Shown here: positions 1-13,690 of the stretch, one piece after another
How the letters are laid out: every line of letters starts with the position of its first letter
How positions within the stretch are numbered: the first letter of the stretch is position 1
Source: Sipunculus nudus
Taxonomy: Eukaryota; Annelida; Sipuncula; Golfingiida; Sipunculidae
Assembly (NCBI GenBank): GCA_026874595.1
Contig: CM049318.1
Coordinates: 53,421,250 to 53,485,249 of the forward strand
Reading direction: 5' to 3'
Length of the DNA: 64,000 nucleotides
The notes under the pieces: generated by a model
The model's input: only the letters and a program-made list of their open reading frames with translations
Databases searched by the model: none
What the model was told of the DNA's origin: nothing
Translations under genes and position numbers: made by a program

Positions 1-2335
1 TATTTTACTCAGGCCATTCCTTGCTTTTGAGTCTTTGATACAGGCATACTTTCCTTTAGCCGCTGACGGCGACGCAACCTTCTTCTAATTCTATTGGGTC
101 GTGGGTCCAACAAAGGGTTAATTTGGGATTATATTACGAAACGATCTTTTACTCTTAGAAAGGAAACTGGTTAAAATATTCCCTATGGTTGTAAGATACC
201 AGTGTTCACATTATTTTGTATGTTGAAAGGAATGTAATAAAAAAGAACCATTCTGGAAAGTGAATTACCTATAACATCAATAACTGATTTATTTGCTCAG
301 AAAGAAATGAAGCATACACAGCCTGGTACAGACATCTTGTGTTTTGCGGCAGTCCTGTATAATGCATCGGGTCTGTGTACTTTTATGTACTCACTTTCAC
401 TTTCTGGGTACAAAATAGTACTGTGAATACAACAGTAATGTTTTAACTGGGCAAATATTCAATACACATAATGTATTGAACCTTAATCAATGGAAATATT
501 TTAAATCGCACAGTTGTGTATGGAGCGAATCCACATTTCGCCAGTCACTAGAAAAAAAGGTTACTGAAGAGTCCATTCATGTGGGCTAAGTTTAATTATT
601 TAATACACGGCCCTGGACATTGATGCACCTTATAATAAGTGAAATACTGATGGAAAGTATCTGAATAATGACTAAAATATTTTACACATGATGGACAGAT
701 AAGGTTTAAAGTTTATATAATCTGAATTTGAAGCTTTTTTCAAGTTTTTGAAGGCCAAGTCAAGTATTGTTTTTACAATAAGCCTTGTTACATTTCACGA
801 CTGCCAACAATGATAGCAAATTTTTTTGTTTTATTAAAATTTGGCAGAACTAATCTTCCATATATTCCCTATGTACATGCAATAAATTGGATCAATACTG
901 CATAATTTGTAGAATGTGTGGGCATTTACATAATTTACCTTGTCTAAAACCAGGAAAGATATTGAGGCCATGCAAGCAGTGCTTGTTATTTAACTACTAG
1001 GGCAGCTAGCTGTCTTATAATTTAATATTTTTTCAGTACTGTCGATAAATTGTGTTATTTGTTTATAACAACAACAAAAATTTTAATCCCATACATATTA
1101 CGTTTGATAAATATTTTTTTTTAATAATATGCGAAATATCAGTTTTCTATCACAAGTACTATTGACATGTTTTAAAGTTTAATAATGGCATTAAGACACC
1201 TAATCAATAACAATCCTGTTTTATGCGAAAAACCAAATGCAAGTGTTCTGCAATATATATTTTAAGTATATATATCTGTAAATTGTAATATGTTCAATCT
1301 TCTAATTGCTATATTTAAGCCAGGATAGGAAGAATTTAAGCCTTGATTAGGTTTTTTGAATTTGTTTTTTCTTGAATTTCCAATTAGGTTGATGTTCTAA
1401 ATCAGATCCTTTAAAAATAATATTGAGATATAACCTGAAATTTGCTGTATATGTTGCAGCATTTCATTCATATCTCTTAATGCTTGCTAGGCCTTGTTAT
1501 GCTCATTTGGATATATTTTTAATCTGCTTTTAGAATAATTAAGTACATTTACACATTTTTTTGTTGCTGAGATATATCTTTTCATAAAATACATCGTATT
1601 TTTCCTTATGCATTATTACACAGTGCAATAAATACTTAATTACTTTATTACGTAATACTTTATGCTCATTGAAAATGGAAAATTGTTATTTCTTTACAGC
1701 AATTTATTTCAGTTAAAAAATTAAACGTGTATCTTTATACTCAGCTAATCCCCACTTTCTTCCTTATTTTCTATAATTTACAGCGTTTCATACATACCCT
1801 TTAAAGTGGCTGTTGTACGCACATATTACTGTCACAAAGTTGAAATACTGAAACTTCTACAAATATTTGATCATGAGAGGGTCCTACATCTCTGAAGTTG
1901 TCCATAAAAGTAAACATTATTAGTTTAGCAAATATTTATATAGTATTTGATTATCACCACATAGCAGGGCCATTTCCTCTTAGCTTTATAAATGCTAATA
2001 TATATAAAAAATAAAACAATAAAAATAAGTATATTTTGCTTTTGCTTAAACTTTACAAAATTCAGCTGAGCGCCCATGGATCCCTTGTTTCTATTATAAA
2101 TAAGTCACAAAACATAAACATATAACAAACTTAACATATGAAAGCTGACAATTAAACATACAAATCATGATATAATTACAAAAACATGCATGACAAATAG
2201 AACGCAAAAACAAGAAAAACCTGATTACATAACTATTTCTCAGGTTATTATAACTGTCATATTATCAAGATTCTTCATTTTGAACTAAACCATTCTCTTG
2301 ATAAGTTTAAGGTACTGAAAAATAACAGATAACCT
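1..2335. other. AT-rich stretch with no recognised feature
   Basis: No long open frame, RNA gene or clear repeat was seen. The sequence is AT-rich with many short A and T runs, as expected of intergenic or intronic animal DNA. A short exon of an unknown gene could be missed here. Confidence 0.5.
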
Positions 2336-2339
2336 TAAA

Positions 2340-2600
2340 AAGATCTTTGTTGTAATCATTGTTCGAATCTCACTGTCGGTCCCGACCAAGGATGAGCACT
2401 TTGCAGGCTTAATTAGAAGACTGTGCCCCATAGCCGTGTATCACTCACAAACGAGTGCGTCTTAGAGGGTTCCTCGGTGGTATGACCCACAAATGGGGAA
2501 TGATTACAAATCGAAGACCCGCAGGTGTGGTAAGCAACGGGCTCGGGTGACACCAGGATACAAAACAATATGATAGGGAAAGCTGCAGGCCTTTCGCCTA
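2340..2600 (+). repeat. Possible tRNA-derived SINE remnant (B-box only)
   Basis: The segment near 2365 contains GTTCGAATC, the core of an RNA polymerase III B box, followed by a GC-richer stretch than its surroundings. No convincing A box was found upstream. This could be a truncated SINE or chance. Confidence 0.25.
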
Positions 2601-2748
2601 GTCCCAAACCAAAATGGAACTCTGCAGATGTACATACTTAGTTTAAAAATTAGATAAGAGAGCCAAAAAAGAAAATTGAGACTGTAACTTCCACCAAAAT
2701 AATTAAAAAAAAAATTCGTTTCTTTTTCTAACATCACAATTATAAATC

Positions 2749-2750
<2 letters not shown>

Positions 2751-2811
<61 letters not shown>
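2751..2811. repeat. (TA)n microsatellite
   Basis: About 60 bases of uninterrupted TA dinucleotides. Confidence 0.95.
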
Positions 2812-2813
<2 letters not shown>

Positions 2814-5560
2814 TACCTAAGGAAAGCACGTTCATCCAAACATGTTCACTACTGCTGAGTAATACTTTGCTGTAGGTTTCAATGTTAATTAATGAGAGGA
2901 TTGATCTGAACGATCTTTATTTGTCCACCATAAACTAATGGCGAATGAGCATTCCCACAAAATTTGTATCAGTGATTCGTCTTTTTTTTTTTTTTTACAA
3001 AAGTGCATTTATTTGTATCGATTATTTACAGTTTGTAGAAAAAAAGGGTTTGAAGTAGGCCATCTATGTAGAATATAATACAGGAAGCAGATGATATTGT
3101 TTGATACGCCTGACCGATTACAGGCTCTTGGCCTCATTGATCTTCGTGTCGGCGTTTGATGTGATATTAACTGCGAACTGGTATCACTGCCAAGGGTTCA
3201 AAGCCTGACAATAAATGGGATTATGACAATATTCCATGATATAAAACGGTCAGATTTACCATTGTATATATAGGAAATGTTTTATGGATTTCCGATTTAT
3301 TTGACAATAAACGGGATTTTCTATTAACCGATTTGACACAAAGTGGGCTTGAATGTGGTGGAACATGCGAACATTTAAAGATATTGTTGTTACGTTAATC
3401 TTAGAGAACCCCTGATAAACATGTTACACCATCTTCAGAATATGACATGCCCAAATTCTTAATTTTATTTTTTCAACATGATTTATTTTCTTAAAAGCAC
3501 TAAAACTGTCTTGTCTTTATTCACAAGACCGGAATATGCTTGATATCATGGGATAATTGTAACGTTTTTCTACACTTTATAATAATTTATAAATAGTGTC
3601 GTGTCATTTGTGTATTGTATTATTTTAATATCTGTTTCAACAACAATAATACCTTTTATGCCTTCTTCAGATCTAATGCAATCCTTAATAATTAAATTCC
3701 TAAGACTAACAAGTATGGAGATGATGGGCATCCTTGCCAGACTTATTTTGTAACAGTAAGAAAGGGAGAAAACCATCCATTATTTATGAAACAATTTATT
3801 AATGTTTTTGCTAACAGTTTTTATCATGGAAATTGTATTAAAAATACATAATTTGCAAAATATTATACATGTAATCCCATTCTAAGTAATCAATCAGTTT
3901 TTTTCAAAATCTACTGCCATTAACATGGTATTTAATTTTTTTTTCTTTTCAGCATATCTTTTAAAACAGGTCATCTTGTTAACGTAAATGTTCCTTGTAA
4001 TATCTGTTTTTCATGAATTCAGTCTGGTCTTCATGGACTAAATTTGGCAAATTGCTTTTTATTCTGATAGCTAATTTTTTTGGGTGATAATCTGTGTTTA
4101 ATAATGTTAATGGTCTTTGGTTTTTCACATATAACTGATCATTTCCTTGTTTTTGGAAGTAAACTTATTATACCTTGTCTCTGAGTCAATGAAAACTGGC
4201 CAACTTTGAAAGGAAATTGAATAGCTTTAATAAAAATAATATTTAACATCATACCAGAAAAAAATATAAAATTCAGCCATCTCTGCCTGGGGATTTATCA
4301 TGTTTCATATTTTTTAAACAGTTCATGCTTCTGAATATCTCTGGCCCAATCTGTATCAATTTTTGGTATTTTATCTCTCTTAATTGACACGAAGGTATTT
4401 AATAGACTTGTTTTACTTTGCTAGAACTATAAAGATGACTGAAAAGGTTTTCTCGTGTTTTCAATATTTTTTTTTCATATACTATTTTGCCAATAACATT
4501 TAATTTATTTATTACTTTCCGGTTATAGTTGCGACTCTCTAAATTAAGGAAGTATTAAGTCCGTTTACCCCTTCCGAAAACCATCTGATTTTGCCTCTTA
4601 ATTTGGCTCCTCGTGTTTTATCTTCCATTACTTTATCTTAATCACATCTGACAGACTCTAGTCTATTGTTGTTAGCATTTGAGATATATATATATATATA
4701 AATATCTAAGCTTTGTAATCTTTTTATTTCAGTTTCTAATTCCGCTTTTTTACATTTATTTTTAAATGTGAGGAATAGGTAATTGTTGTTCCTTTAATGA
4801 CTATCCCAGAGAAAAGATTGATAGGATTCCTCATTACCTTTAACAGTGTTTTCTAAACATTGTGTAGCAATTTTCACATAAATATAATCCCGTTGAACTT
4901 CTATAAACCTGGTCCCCTGACATAAAGATGACTTTTTAAACCCTTCGTATCATGGAACAATATCTGCTGATTGTATGAAGCCTCATAATTCACTCCATTT
5001 CCCTTTATCCCAAGAGACCGTACAAGAAAATCCCATTTGGTGTTCATGCACTTTATGCTGCGTTCGTTACCCCTGGGATTAATGGTGATCTCAAGCTGTC
5101 AAGTAATGTAAATCACTTGCAACCTTTTGGTACCCAACAAAAGCCCCACAGACCCGATGTCTAGGTTGTCATAGTAACCAAACAGAAACTTATTTATCAT
5201 ATATGTTTCATGTCACATTTGTTCAATATTATATTGTGTATAAATGAATCGAGTTCATTGATTTTTTTTTGTAGAAAGAACTGTGAGATGCTTTGGTAAA
5301 TATAGCTACTAGCTTTATTGTAGTAACAGGCTGTGTGTATATACGCAGAGCTGTGCAGGCAACATAAAACATTTGTGTCCATATCCAACTTATGTGTAAG
5401 ATGTATCCATGAATAAAGTATATTTGTATTCTGATTTTGTTTTTAATAGGTTTCTGTAATTATTCTAATCATTTTTTTATGAAAAAAAGCTTATGAATAT
5501 GTCAGCATGAAAAAAGCATTGTAGCCAAAGTGTTTAAGTATGTGTAAACAGATTTGACAG
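2812..5560. other. AT-rich stretch with no recognised feature
   Basis: Only a short (TA)n near 4686 and T-runs are visible. Open frames are short and of low-complexity composition, with no recognisable domain. Confidence 0.5.
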
Positions 5561-5754
5561 ATAGGCCATGATTTTGTCTATATCTATAAATAGCTTGGCA
5601 GACTGCCAACTTTTTTTCAGATTTGGCAACAGGTCAACAGTTCAGTCAGTGCAGCAGTGCACCTTCGCGTTAGTTTTGGTTCACTTGGGAGCAACTGTCT
5701 GCCTCAGTTTAGCTTGGTCATCCGAATGCACCTTACTGAGAATTTTTATGTATC

Positions 5755-5950
5755 AGCCTGCAATTGTGCATGTCTATACATCTCGCATAGCTTCCTCTAC
5801 ACAAGACTGGTGGCGACACCTATTATAATTTTTGTAAATCCCTGCTTATTTCACAACGATGGTATCTGAAGTATCTGAAACGTTGCACGTCCATACATCT
5901 ACGATGGCTTTCTCTACAAAAGACTGGTGGCGCCACCTACAATCATAATT
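5755..5950 (+). repeat. Two-copy tandem repeat, period about 120 bp
   Basis: A block reading GCATGTCTATACATCT followed by AAGACTGGTGGCGACACCTA (about 5768-5823) recurs in altered form at about 5885-5940 with GCACGTCCATACATCT and AAGACTGGTGGCGCCACCTA. The two units are clearly related but diverged. The short open frames here cross both copies and look non-coding. Confidence 0.75.
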
Positions 5951-6530
5951 GTGTCGTGTGCACCCATGCAAGTATTTCAGAAGTAACGTGTGCGAAATTG
6001 ATGCTTGTACTCGGATTCAAAATATTTAGTCCATGTACTTGCATTTTACATGTACATGTCACGCGTTACCTGAAAACTAGGCAAGTACTTTAAAATAACG
6101 GTCAGGCATTGTATCATGGAAGCATTATACTTGATTTATATACCAATGCATAGGTTTGCATTTGGCCTGTAGGGTTTGTTTTTTTATATCTTTTCTCATT
6201 AATTCCTGAATCATTTACATTTTTCATATTTCTGTATCATTCCCTAGCTTTTATATGTTAAAGTTATCCGAAATTCATTGCTTTTAATTCATAAATTAAT
6301 GAACAGCCGCTCAATGAACAAATGCTCCGTTAAGCTTTAAGATAGCTTTATATTATAGGGCCTGTTTATTTATTTAAAAAAGGGTCAGAGACTCATGTTT
6401 TTATGGCTTGGGTTTGGGTGAACCTTGCTAAACCTCACGGCCCTTCAGATGATATTCGAACTCACTATCTGTGCTCTGCTGTGTCCTGAACACCACCTGA
6501 ACACCGAGGCCGGTAAAACGCAAAGTTTAA

Positions 6531-6837
6531 GGCCAAAAAATAAAAAAAGGTATGGTTCTCAGGAATTTTTTTTTTCAGAAATCACTGCGGGCGGTATTTT
6601 ATTTTTTTTTATCTTTTTTGTGTGTTTCGATAAAAATATCATATGACCCGAAAAAAAGCATGAAAATAACAGGGTTTCTTTGCCAAACAGCTCCATGACA
6701 AAGGAAATCGTATAAAAATTGTATTATTTTATCTTCTAGAAAGATGAAATTCAAAATAAAAATGTTTGGGGGGGGGGGGGGGGGGTTAAAATTGACGCGG
6801 GCGGTGCTTAAAAAACATACCTTATATTTTTTTGGCC
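6531..6837 (+). mobile_element. GGCC-ended MITE, copy 1 (PIF/Harbinger-like)
   Basis: The element begins GGCCAAAAAAT and ends in the inverted form TTTTTGGCC. Inside are the hallmark words GACGCGGGCGGTGC and TTTCGATAAAAAT shared with the copies at 9990, 11596 and 37558; relative to those it is inverted. It is flanked on both sides by TAA, which fits the 3-bp target duplication of PIF/Harbinger elements. It has no coding capacity and contains a long G run near 6768. Superfamily assignment is inference from the duplication and GGCC ends. Confidence 0.75.
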
Positions 6838-8206
6838 TAACACAATACTTGAATATATCAATCACTTTACCCCAAGGATTACATTTAAAAGATGATAATC
6901 TGCAAGTTATAAATGTAGATCTACATTTTCATCATTTACATAAAAAAGTATACAATTTATATACAGCAGTATTTACAGCCAGCAGGATTGATTTCTTTTT
7001 AACATCATTAAGTCTGTATGGTCAAATAAACTCAGCAAATATAGTTGAAGGTTATAAAACAGATTATAAAGGTATAACATGAAATTTAAAGGTTCCTTGA
7101 TCGACAGGGGACCGGGCTTCTGGAAATTTAATAATTCATTGTTCAACGATTCTGATTATAAAAAAAATAAATAAAGAGTGTATATTTTTTTTGTGAAAGG
7201 TGCCTTAAATGTCCTCTTTATATTGTATGTTTAAAAATGTTCCCTGTAATGGAGGAGGACACCCCTTCCCCCTGCCCTCCGCCATGTACCTTTAATTAAT
7301 TTAAATAAAAACAAGCGTGTAGATTTTATTCACAGGTGAAATAAAATAAACTATATTTATCATAGACTGAAATATATTACGTAAATAATAATAATAATGA
7401 TAATAATAACAAAAATATGTATATTTATGGCCAGCATAATATTATATAATTAATATAAGAACTCTCTTTATATAAATTAACAAAAAAAGCACAGATTTAT
7501 AATTTAGTTTTCATAATACCCATTAACCGCCAACCCAGTATTAACGCCCCCTATTCTTGAATTTCTAGATCCGCCACTGAGAAAAACAAAAGATCCGTAT
7601 TTCTTCTCGAGTAGCTTGCTTATATAGACCGTTCACGAATCATTTGATTGGTTCCATTGCCCAGTTTATAATTCCTGAAATAATTGAAAAATTTCCAACC
7701 AATCTTTGTAAAAAGTCAAATTTGTATATATAAATGTGTATGGTTTGAACAACTCCTTATACCACCCTAGGTCCCGCTTCTTGGCTCACCTATATATTTT
7801 CTGAGGCCGTGTTCCTGGGAGAATCAGTGAAGGTCAGTAAACCACAGCTACAGCCGTCGCCAAGGTAACAGCATATTGAAGCTATGCGTGTACAGGTAAT
7901 CACGCTGTGTATAGTGTTCGGAAACAAGGCTTACTAGTTATTTTCTTATGTGTATTAACGTGAAGAGGCGAAGAATGTATGTATAGCCGGGACACGCCCT
8001 GAATTCGAGTTTCATGATTACAACACCGCTGTCAGTAAGTACAAGCCCGTACACTTTACTCATTCGTTAGTTAAATGTCTCGTTGTAGATATGACAATCT
8101 TTAGGTGATATTTATATACATACAGGAGTGGGCCGGCTGGTAAGCTGAACTGACGAAACAGTACTGTAGTACATTATAAAATCAAGCTAACTATACACAT
8201 AGCATG

Positions 8207-8208
<2 letters not shown>
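6838..8208. other. AT-rich stretch with no recognised feature
   Basis: Contains short AAT repeats near 7388 and nothing else recognisable. Confidence 0.5.

Positions 8209-8252
<44 letters not shown>
8209..8252. repeat. (TA)n microsatellite
   Basis: About 44 bases of alternating TA. Confidence 0.95.
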
Positions 8253-8256
<4 letters not shown>

Positions 8257-9989
8257 TGTCCCCCCTCTGAACTCACATTACACCCTACCCTGCCTTGCCT
8301 TACCATACCTGCTTACAAACCTATTTATATATTTACTTATATATTTATTCCCGTCGCCTAGGTCCTGTTGTTTAAGTGCTGTCTTTCTCGCTCTGTTCGC
8401 CTGCCAGTTGATGTGAGCTCCTCGCTCTTTTCAGCGTGAGCGGGAGGTGTTTTTTTGGCAGGGACCAATCCTGATATTTCCAACATAAAGAATTTAAATT
8501 GACCCTTTTAAAAAGCATTTTTGCCATTGACATCTCATGTTTGCATGTCCCGCCACGCCAGGGGTCGTTTCTACTCAAAACGATCTGTATCAATGAACTG
8601 ATATATCGATACATATCGATCCGACGCATCAATACGGTTACCGATACACTTCGCATATTGTATCGTCGCATCGATGAAACTCAGTGACTGCTGCTGTGAA
8701 ATGTAGACACAATCCCCACCTAAACTGCAATATGAAGTATTCATATAGTCACCATTTCTATGGGTGTACAAATTAGGATGAAGTGATAAAATATGAAATC
8801 CCAAAAAAATGGTCAGTTATTGACATATTTAATTTTCGCAGCTAAAGAGAGTTCCAAAATCAATATATTCCGCAACACCGGGGTTTATTTTTACATAAAG
8901 GGGGTAAAGATAAAGTGCAGGTCTCCATGGTGATGGAAATTTACGTTGAGGCGTAACCATTTTATTCTACACGGAGTCATAACTTTTAAAACTGCGTCTA
9001 GCACCAAAAACTGTAAACGAAAACAAGGTCTGAACGATAGTCATTCTTTCCAAATGTATTAAAAAGTTTATAGTTGAAAATTGAAAGTACAAGCGGGGGG
9101 GGGGGGGGGGTAAGTCCACAAGAAATAACGTGAAAAAACATCATAGTACGTTTTACTCCACTATATTAATTCACTTGGGGAAAACGTACGACGTTTGACG
9201 TACGACCAATGATACAGATTTTTTTGCATCAAATCACTTCTGAAATATGGAAGAGCGGTTGAGAACATTGGCTTCGTAACCTAACTAACACTAGCATGTA
9301 GTCCAATGGTTTACCATATCGTTCCATAATAAATGAATGGTTTCGAATGGAGGATTCGCGGACTCTTTGGGCCTTATCAAAGGCACCTTATTGCGACATA
9401 GAATTAGCTAGTTTTATAACCCCGTCAGAGAAAATCGACACGGGCCTGGGGTCGAGTTACAAATGCATTCAATATAACCTCAGTGAACCTAGACAGCTGA
9501 TATGTTGAGACGATAGTTTTAAATATTATTTGTTAAGTAGCAGCTCCATGTGAAAATAATACTATACCTGTTAAAACCTATCCATGTTACTTGCGCTCCA
9601 GTCCGAACCTTACTTCTTTTGTCCAGTATAAACTCAGAGCGTCCTTGGTCGCTTCTGGATAACAGCAAAATAAAGAAAAATTACACGTCCGGTTGAAACC
9701 AATAAAGAACCCGTGTATGATTACGCATAACGTAATTAACACGTAACCTTATTAACGGATTGTCATAATTTATGTTTGAATTTAAAAACGTTAACACGTA
9801 GATAGTGACTATAACAAATAAACTGCTCAAATCGGGAATCTAAAATTTTTCAACATTCACTTTCTCCTATCAAAATAAATTAATTTCATTGAATAACGAA
9901 TATTCTCATATTAAAATCTTGTAATGTCTTATACATTTTCAACAACTTTGAAGGATCCTGTAACGTAACCTCCCCCCCCCCCTAAATAA
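8253..9989. other. Stretch with no recognised gene; poly-G run
   Basis: A G homopolymer lies at about 9096-9110 and a C homopolymer at about 9972-9982. Around 8585-8680 there is a run of TATCGAT-like words without a clear repeat unit. No coding region recognised. Confidence 0.5.
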
Positions 9990-10335
9990 AATAAATAAAT
10001 ACATAAAAGGTATGGTTTTCAGGCACCGCCCGCGTCAATTTTAATCCCCCACATCAAAAATTTTTATTTGAATTTTTAATAGAAATTAACCAATTTTGAG
10101 CTCCAGCCGCTCGGACATTTCTTTCAAGAAAATAAGATAATACAATTTTGATAAAATTTCCTTTGTTACGTAATGCTTTTACTTATTTAGCCAAAATAAA
10201 TCTGTTATTATGATGCTTTTCCCTGATCATATGACATTTTTATCGAAACAAACCAAAAATGGTAAAATAAAAAATCGCCCGCCCGCATTGATTGATCAAA
10301 AAGTTCCTTAGAACCAAACTTTTTTTTGCCCTAGG
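9990..10335 (+). mobile_element. GGCC-type MITE, copy 2 (ends decayed)
   Basis: Shares AAAAGGTATGGTTTTCAGG, CACCGCCCGCGTCAATTTTA and ATCGCCCGCCCGCATTGATT with the other copies, in the same order as those at 11596 and 37558. The terminal GGCC has decayed on the left and is only partly kept on the right (TTTTTTTGCC). No open frame. Confidence 0.75.
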
Positions 10336-10631
10336 CAAAGAATCATAAAGTTTTTGCTTCAAAAGCAATGGATGACTTCACATATGGTTAGGCAGGTTAT
10401 TTTGTCAGACAAATACCTATGTCCATGAAGCCGATAAGCTTATATTATAAGGAAACCGATAAGATTATCTAAGTTGACAGAAATTGGACTCGCCATTTTT
10501 GATCAAATATCTTATATTTAAAACGTCCTGGTTTGCCTAGCGATCAAGAGATACATGTAACAATTTATTTAAGAAAATGTATAATTCTTTGCGTTTAGCT
10601 GTATTGAAAGCCTGTGAATATTGTGCACAGG

Positions 10632-10757
10632 CTATAATAATAATAATAATAATAATGATAATAATTATAAAAATAATAATAATGATAAAAATAATAATAA
10701 TAATAATAAAAATAATAATAACAATAATAATAATAATAATAAAAATAATAATAATAA
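10632..10757. repeat. (AAT)n-like imperfect microsatellite
   Basis: About 125 bases of ATA/AAT triplets with scattered G and C interruptions. It creates long isoleucine- or tyrosine-rich open frames on both strands that are not genes. Confidence 0.95.
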
Positions 10758-11595
10758 CAGTTATTTTTGTAAAGCGTAAATTCCACTGTGTAGTGCTCTC
10801 AAACGTTATTACAAGCAAGCAATAACATAAAAATGACTATATAAAACAATATTCGTAAAATAAAGATGCATACTAAAATTTAGATATTACTTAGACTGGA
10901 TAAGAAATACACACGACCCAGTAATACACATGTACTGTGATATGACATTAAACCAATAAAACACATGAAACCATTAAATGTAAGTCATTCCCTGATACTG
11001 CATTTTTTATTATTTTTTTTTTTATTTTGGATTACTCGCATAATGGTCATCTGGTTTCTTTGATATTTTAAAAGCTTAAAGATAATATCAAAATATTACA
11101 TCATGAGACCTGGACGTTCAGCCATTTTTACCTGTCGAAAATAAAGATATTTACCTTTATGTATGTTTACTTAAAATGTAGTTATACCAGTTTGGATTTA
11201 CCGTTGGTTTACCGTATCTAGACTAGGCCAGATCAAAATCAATCATGTCAGGTTACATCTATACATATAAAATATTAATTATAAAGTAACTGAAAAAAAT
11301 GTTTTATTTTAACAACATATGCTATTTTGTGCTTTAAAACATAAGTGACATTAACAGTATTACATTCAAATCGTTGATTTATATTTTCAGGTATCATCAT
11401 AAAGCTTAATAAAGCAAAGACATTTTCACAAATCAATTTAAATTGTCAAGTCAATCGCATAAATAAGACTAAATGCATAAGTTAAGAATTGAAAAAAATT
11501 CTACCCACCACGTGAAATTCATTGATATGTTCCCACTGATGCACCCAGAAACAGAACATCAGTTACCATTGAAAACAGCCAAAGAGCACATACTA
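10758..11595. other. AT-rich stretch with no recognised feature
   Basis: No repeat or coding signal identified. Confidence 0.5.
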
Positions 11596-11913
11596 GGCCA
11601 AAACAAATAAAAGGTTTGATTCTCAGGTACCGCCCGCGTCAATTTAATCCCCACATCAACTATTTTCATTTTGATTTTCATCTTTCAAGAAGATAAAATA
11701 ATAATACTATTTTAATACGATATCCTTTTGTATGTAGTGTTTTTACCTGTTTAGAAAAAAACTGTTATTTTAATGATTTTGCCTGATCGCATGGCATTTT
11801 TATCGAAACATACAAAAAAGGGTAAAAAAAATAAGTATCGCCCGCCCGCAGTGATTTCTTTAAAAAAAGTGCCTGAGAACCATACCTTTTTTATTTTATT
11901 TTTTTTTTTGGCC
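11596..11913 (+). mobile_element. GGCC-type MITE, copy 3
   Basis: Begins GGCCAAAACAAATAAAAGG and ends TTTTTTTTGGCC. It carries TACCGCCCGCGTCAATTTAA on the left and ATCGCCCGCCCGCAGTGATT on the right, as in its relatives. The flanks are CTA and CGA, so the 3-bp target duplication, if it existed, has mutated. No coding capacity. Confidence 0.8.
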
Positions 11914-13219
11914 CGAAAGGTGACAAATGTCCGTTTGCAAAAGAGATGACGAGAAACAAATATTTGATCTACCGAGAATGTTCTGAGGAAAATTAGAGAT
12001 GGAGACAGTGTGGTTCGGCTTGAATGGCACAGCCATCATGAGAAGTTGCTTTAAATGAACCACAAATCGTTAAAAAAACTTTTACATTTACATGTAAAAG
12101 TATGTGCACAAATCAGAATTTCAAATTTTCCTCAAAAAAGGTTCATTCACTTTATCAAATATCTTCCTATCAGTGTAACATAGAGTATTAAATTAAGTTA
12201 AGGTTTATTTTACATATCCTTATTCGACACTTAACTCTGCCAGCCCGTATTGAGTTAATATTATCATCTACCCGTACAGCAAATGTTCCTCTTACAATGA
12301 AAAGAGGACTACAAATCAGATATTGCCTTGGAGTAAATTAAAACTTATTTTGACAGCAGATTGCATTTCCCAGAAGACACTTTTTTTAGTACTTTATTCC
12401 TTAGTAAGTGAACTGTGATCACTGGACAAGCAGTGTTTCTTCGTACATAAGAGAAAATCTTTCCTTTTATGGTGTTGGTTACGATGGATGTACCGTTCAA
12501 GTAAGCCACACGTGCATGATCAAATATTTATCAGCCTTTTAGTTGCGGTGCTTTTCATGGGAGCTAGCTTTTAAAAAATAATAATAAAATTTATAGTAAA
12601 GTTATATTGCGGAACAAAATATTGACCAAAAGTTACATAAATGCAATGGTTAAGACTCAATTCCTTCCACTAACAAAGCCACCAAAGTTAGTTAGGAGAA
12701 CTGTCGGTTTTGTTAAATGGCCTGTACATAAGCTTATGGTTTAGTAGCATACGTAAGTACTAAAGCCACGATTTTGATTTCATCAAGTCCAGCTTGAAAT
12801 ATTGGTTATTAATATTATTTTACCTTGGTTTGACCTAGTAGACCTAGTCTGTTGTTACTCTGCTGGTCACGCACTTTTGAGTTGTAATTTGTTCAATATA
12901 CACAGATATGTATGTATATACAATTCCTATTTAAAGCGCGATATACATAATTTCACATCTCTTCACGGCATTATTTGAGAAGCAACGATGTCTTGCTGAA
13001 GAAAATAAGAGTTAGTTAGAAAGGGTATTTCATGAACAGTAGCCGGGAATACAAGACTCAATAGGCGTTTGTATTGGACTGGTCAGCCTAACTTGAGTCA
13101 GGACAAACAAGCTTCATGGGGGAAAGTACTGTAATTTACTGCATCCTGTTGCATTGATATCGTGGTAAATAGCCGATAATCCCAACATGACTGTACAATT
13201 GATGAATTCACCCAAAAGA
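11914..13219. other. Stretch with no recognised feature
   Basis: AT-rich non-coding sequence; nothing recognised. Confidence 0.5.
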
Positions 13220-13690
13220 ATACATGTCACGTGACTCACAAACCAAACTGAAAAAAAGTGTCAATAACAAAGCGTCATTTCCTGTAACGTGTAAAACTTG
13301 GCAGACATTAGTAAGCCGTGCGAACCATGCTTGTATTTTTGTGCTGAAAAATCAACCCACATGCAGAGGGATTTACCAATATGCTGAGTTAAACGGAATT
13401 TCCTCGCACATGGTCAGTGTTGTTAGAAAGAATACTAAAACAGCTAGCAATTGGTCTGGTTTATATCAAGTGACAGTCTACTTGTAGGCCATGAGGTGTT
13501 GTAAAAATTTAAGAAAACATTTGCACCCAAATCGAGTGTTACAGTACGGTCCGCGTTGGACGATGTACAGGCACTCTGACGCTAGTACACTGGCCGTCGA
13601 GTCTCTTATATCAGCGGGTCGAATGGGGCTAATAAAGCAGGCGCCAGTAGGACGATTTTCCTTTCTTCATACACATTGTGAGATCTAAAT
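13220..13690 (+). repeat. Dispersed repeat, copy 1 (partner at 44.1 kb)
   Basis: The block around 13455-13600 aligns with 44265-44410: both contain a GTTTAT...AAGTGACA stretch, then ACTTGTA, CAATGAGG or CCATGAGG, CATTTGCACC or TATTTGCATC, and a shared CAGGCACTCTG near 13568 and 44380. Weaker likeness extends upstream from about 13311. Two short frames here (87 and 65 codons) belong to the repeat and have no recognisable domain. It may be a decayed transposon fragment; the class is unknown. Confidence 0.55.

Noticed and set aside
10537-10825. Isoleucine- and tyrosine-rich frames on both strands
   Set aside because: They are translations of the (AAT)n tract.
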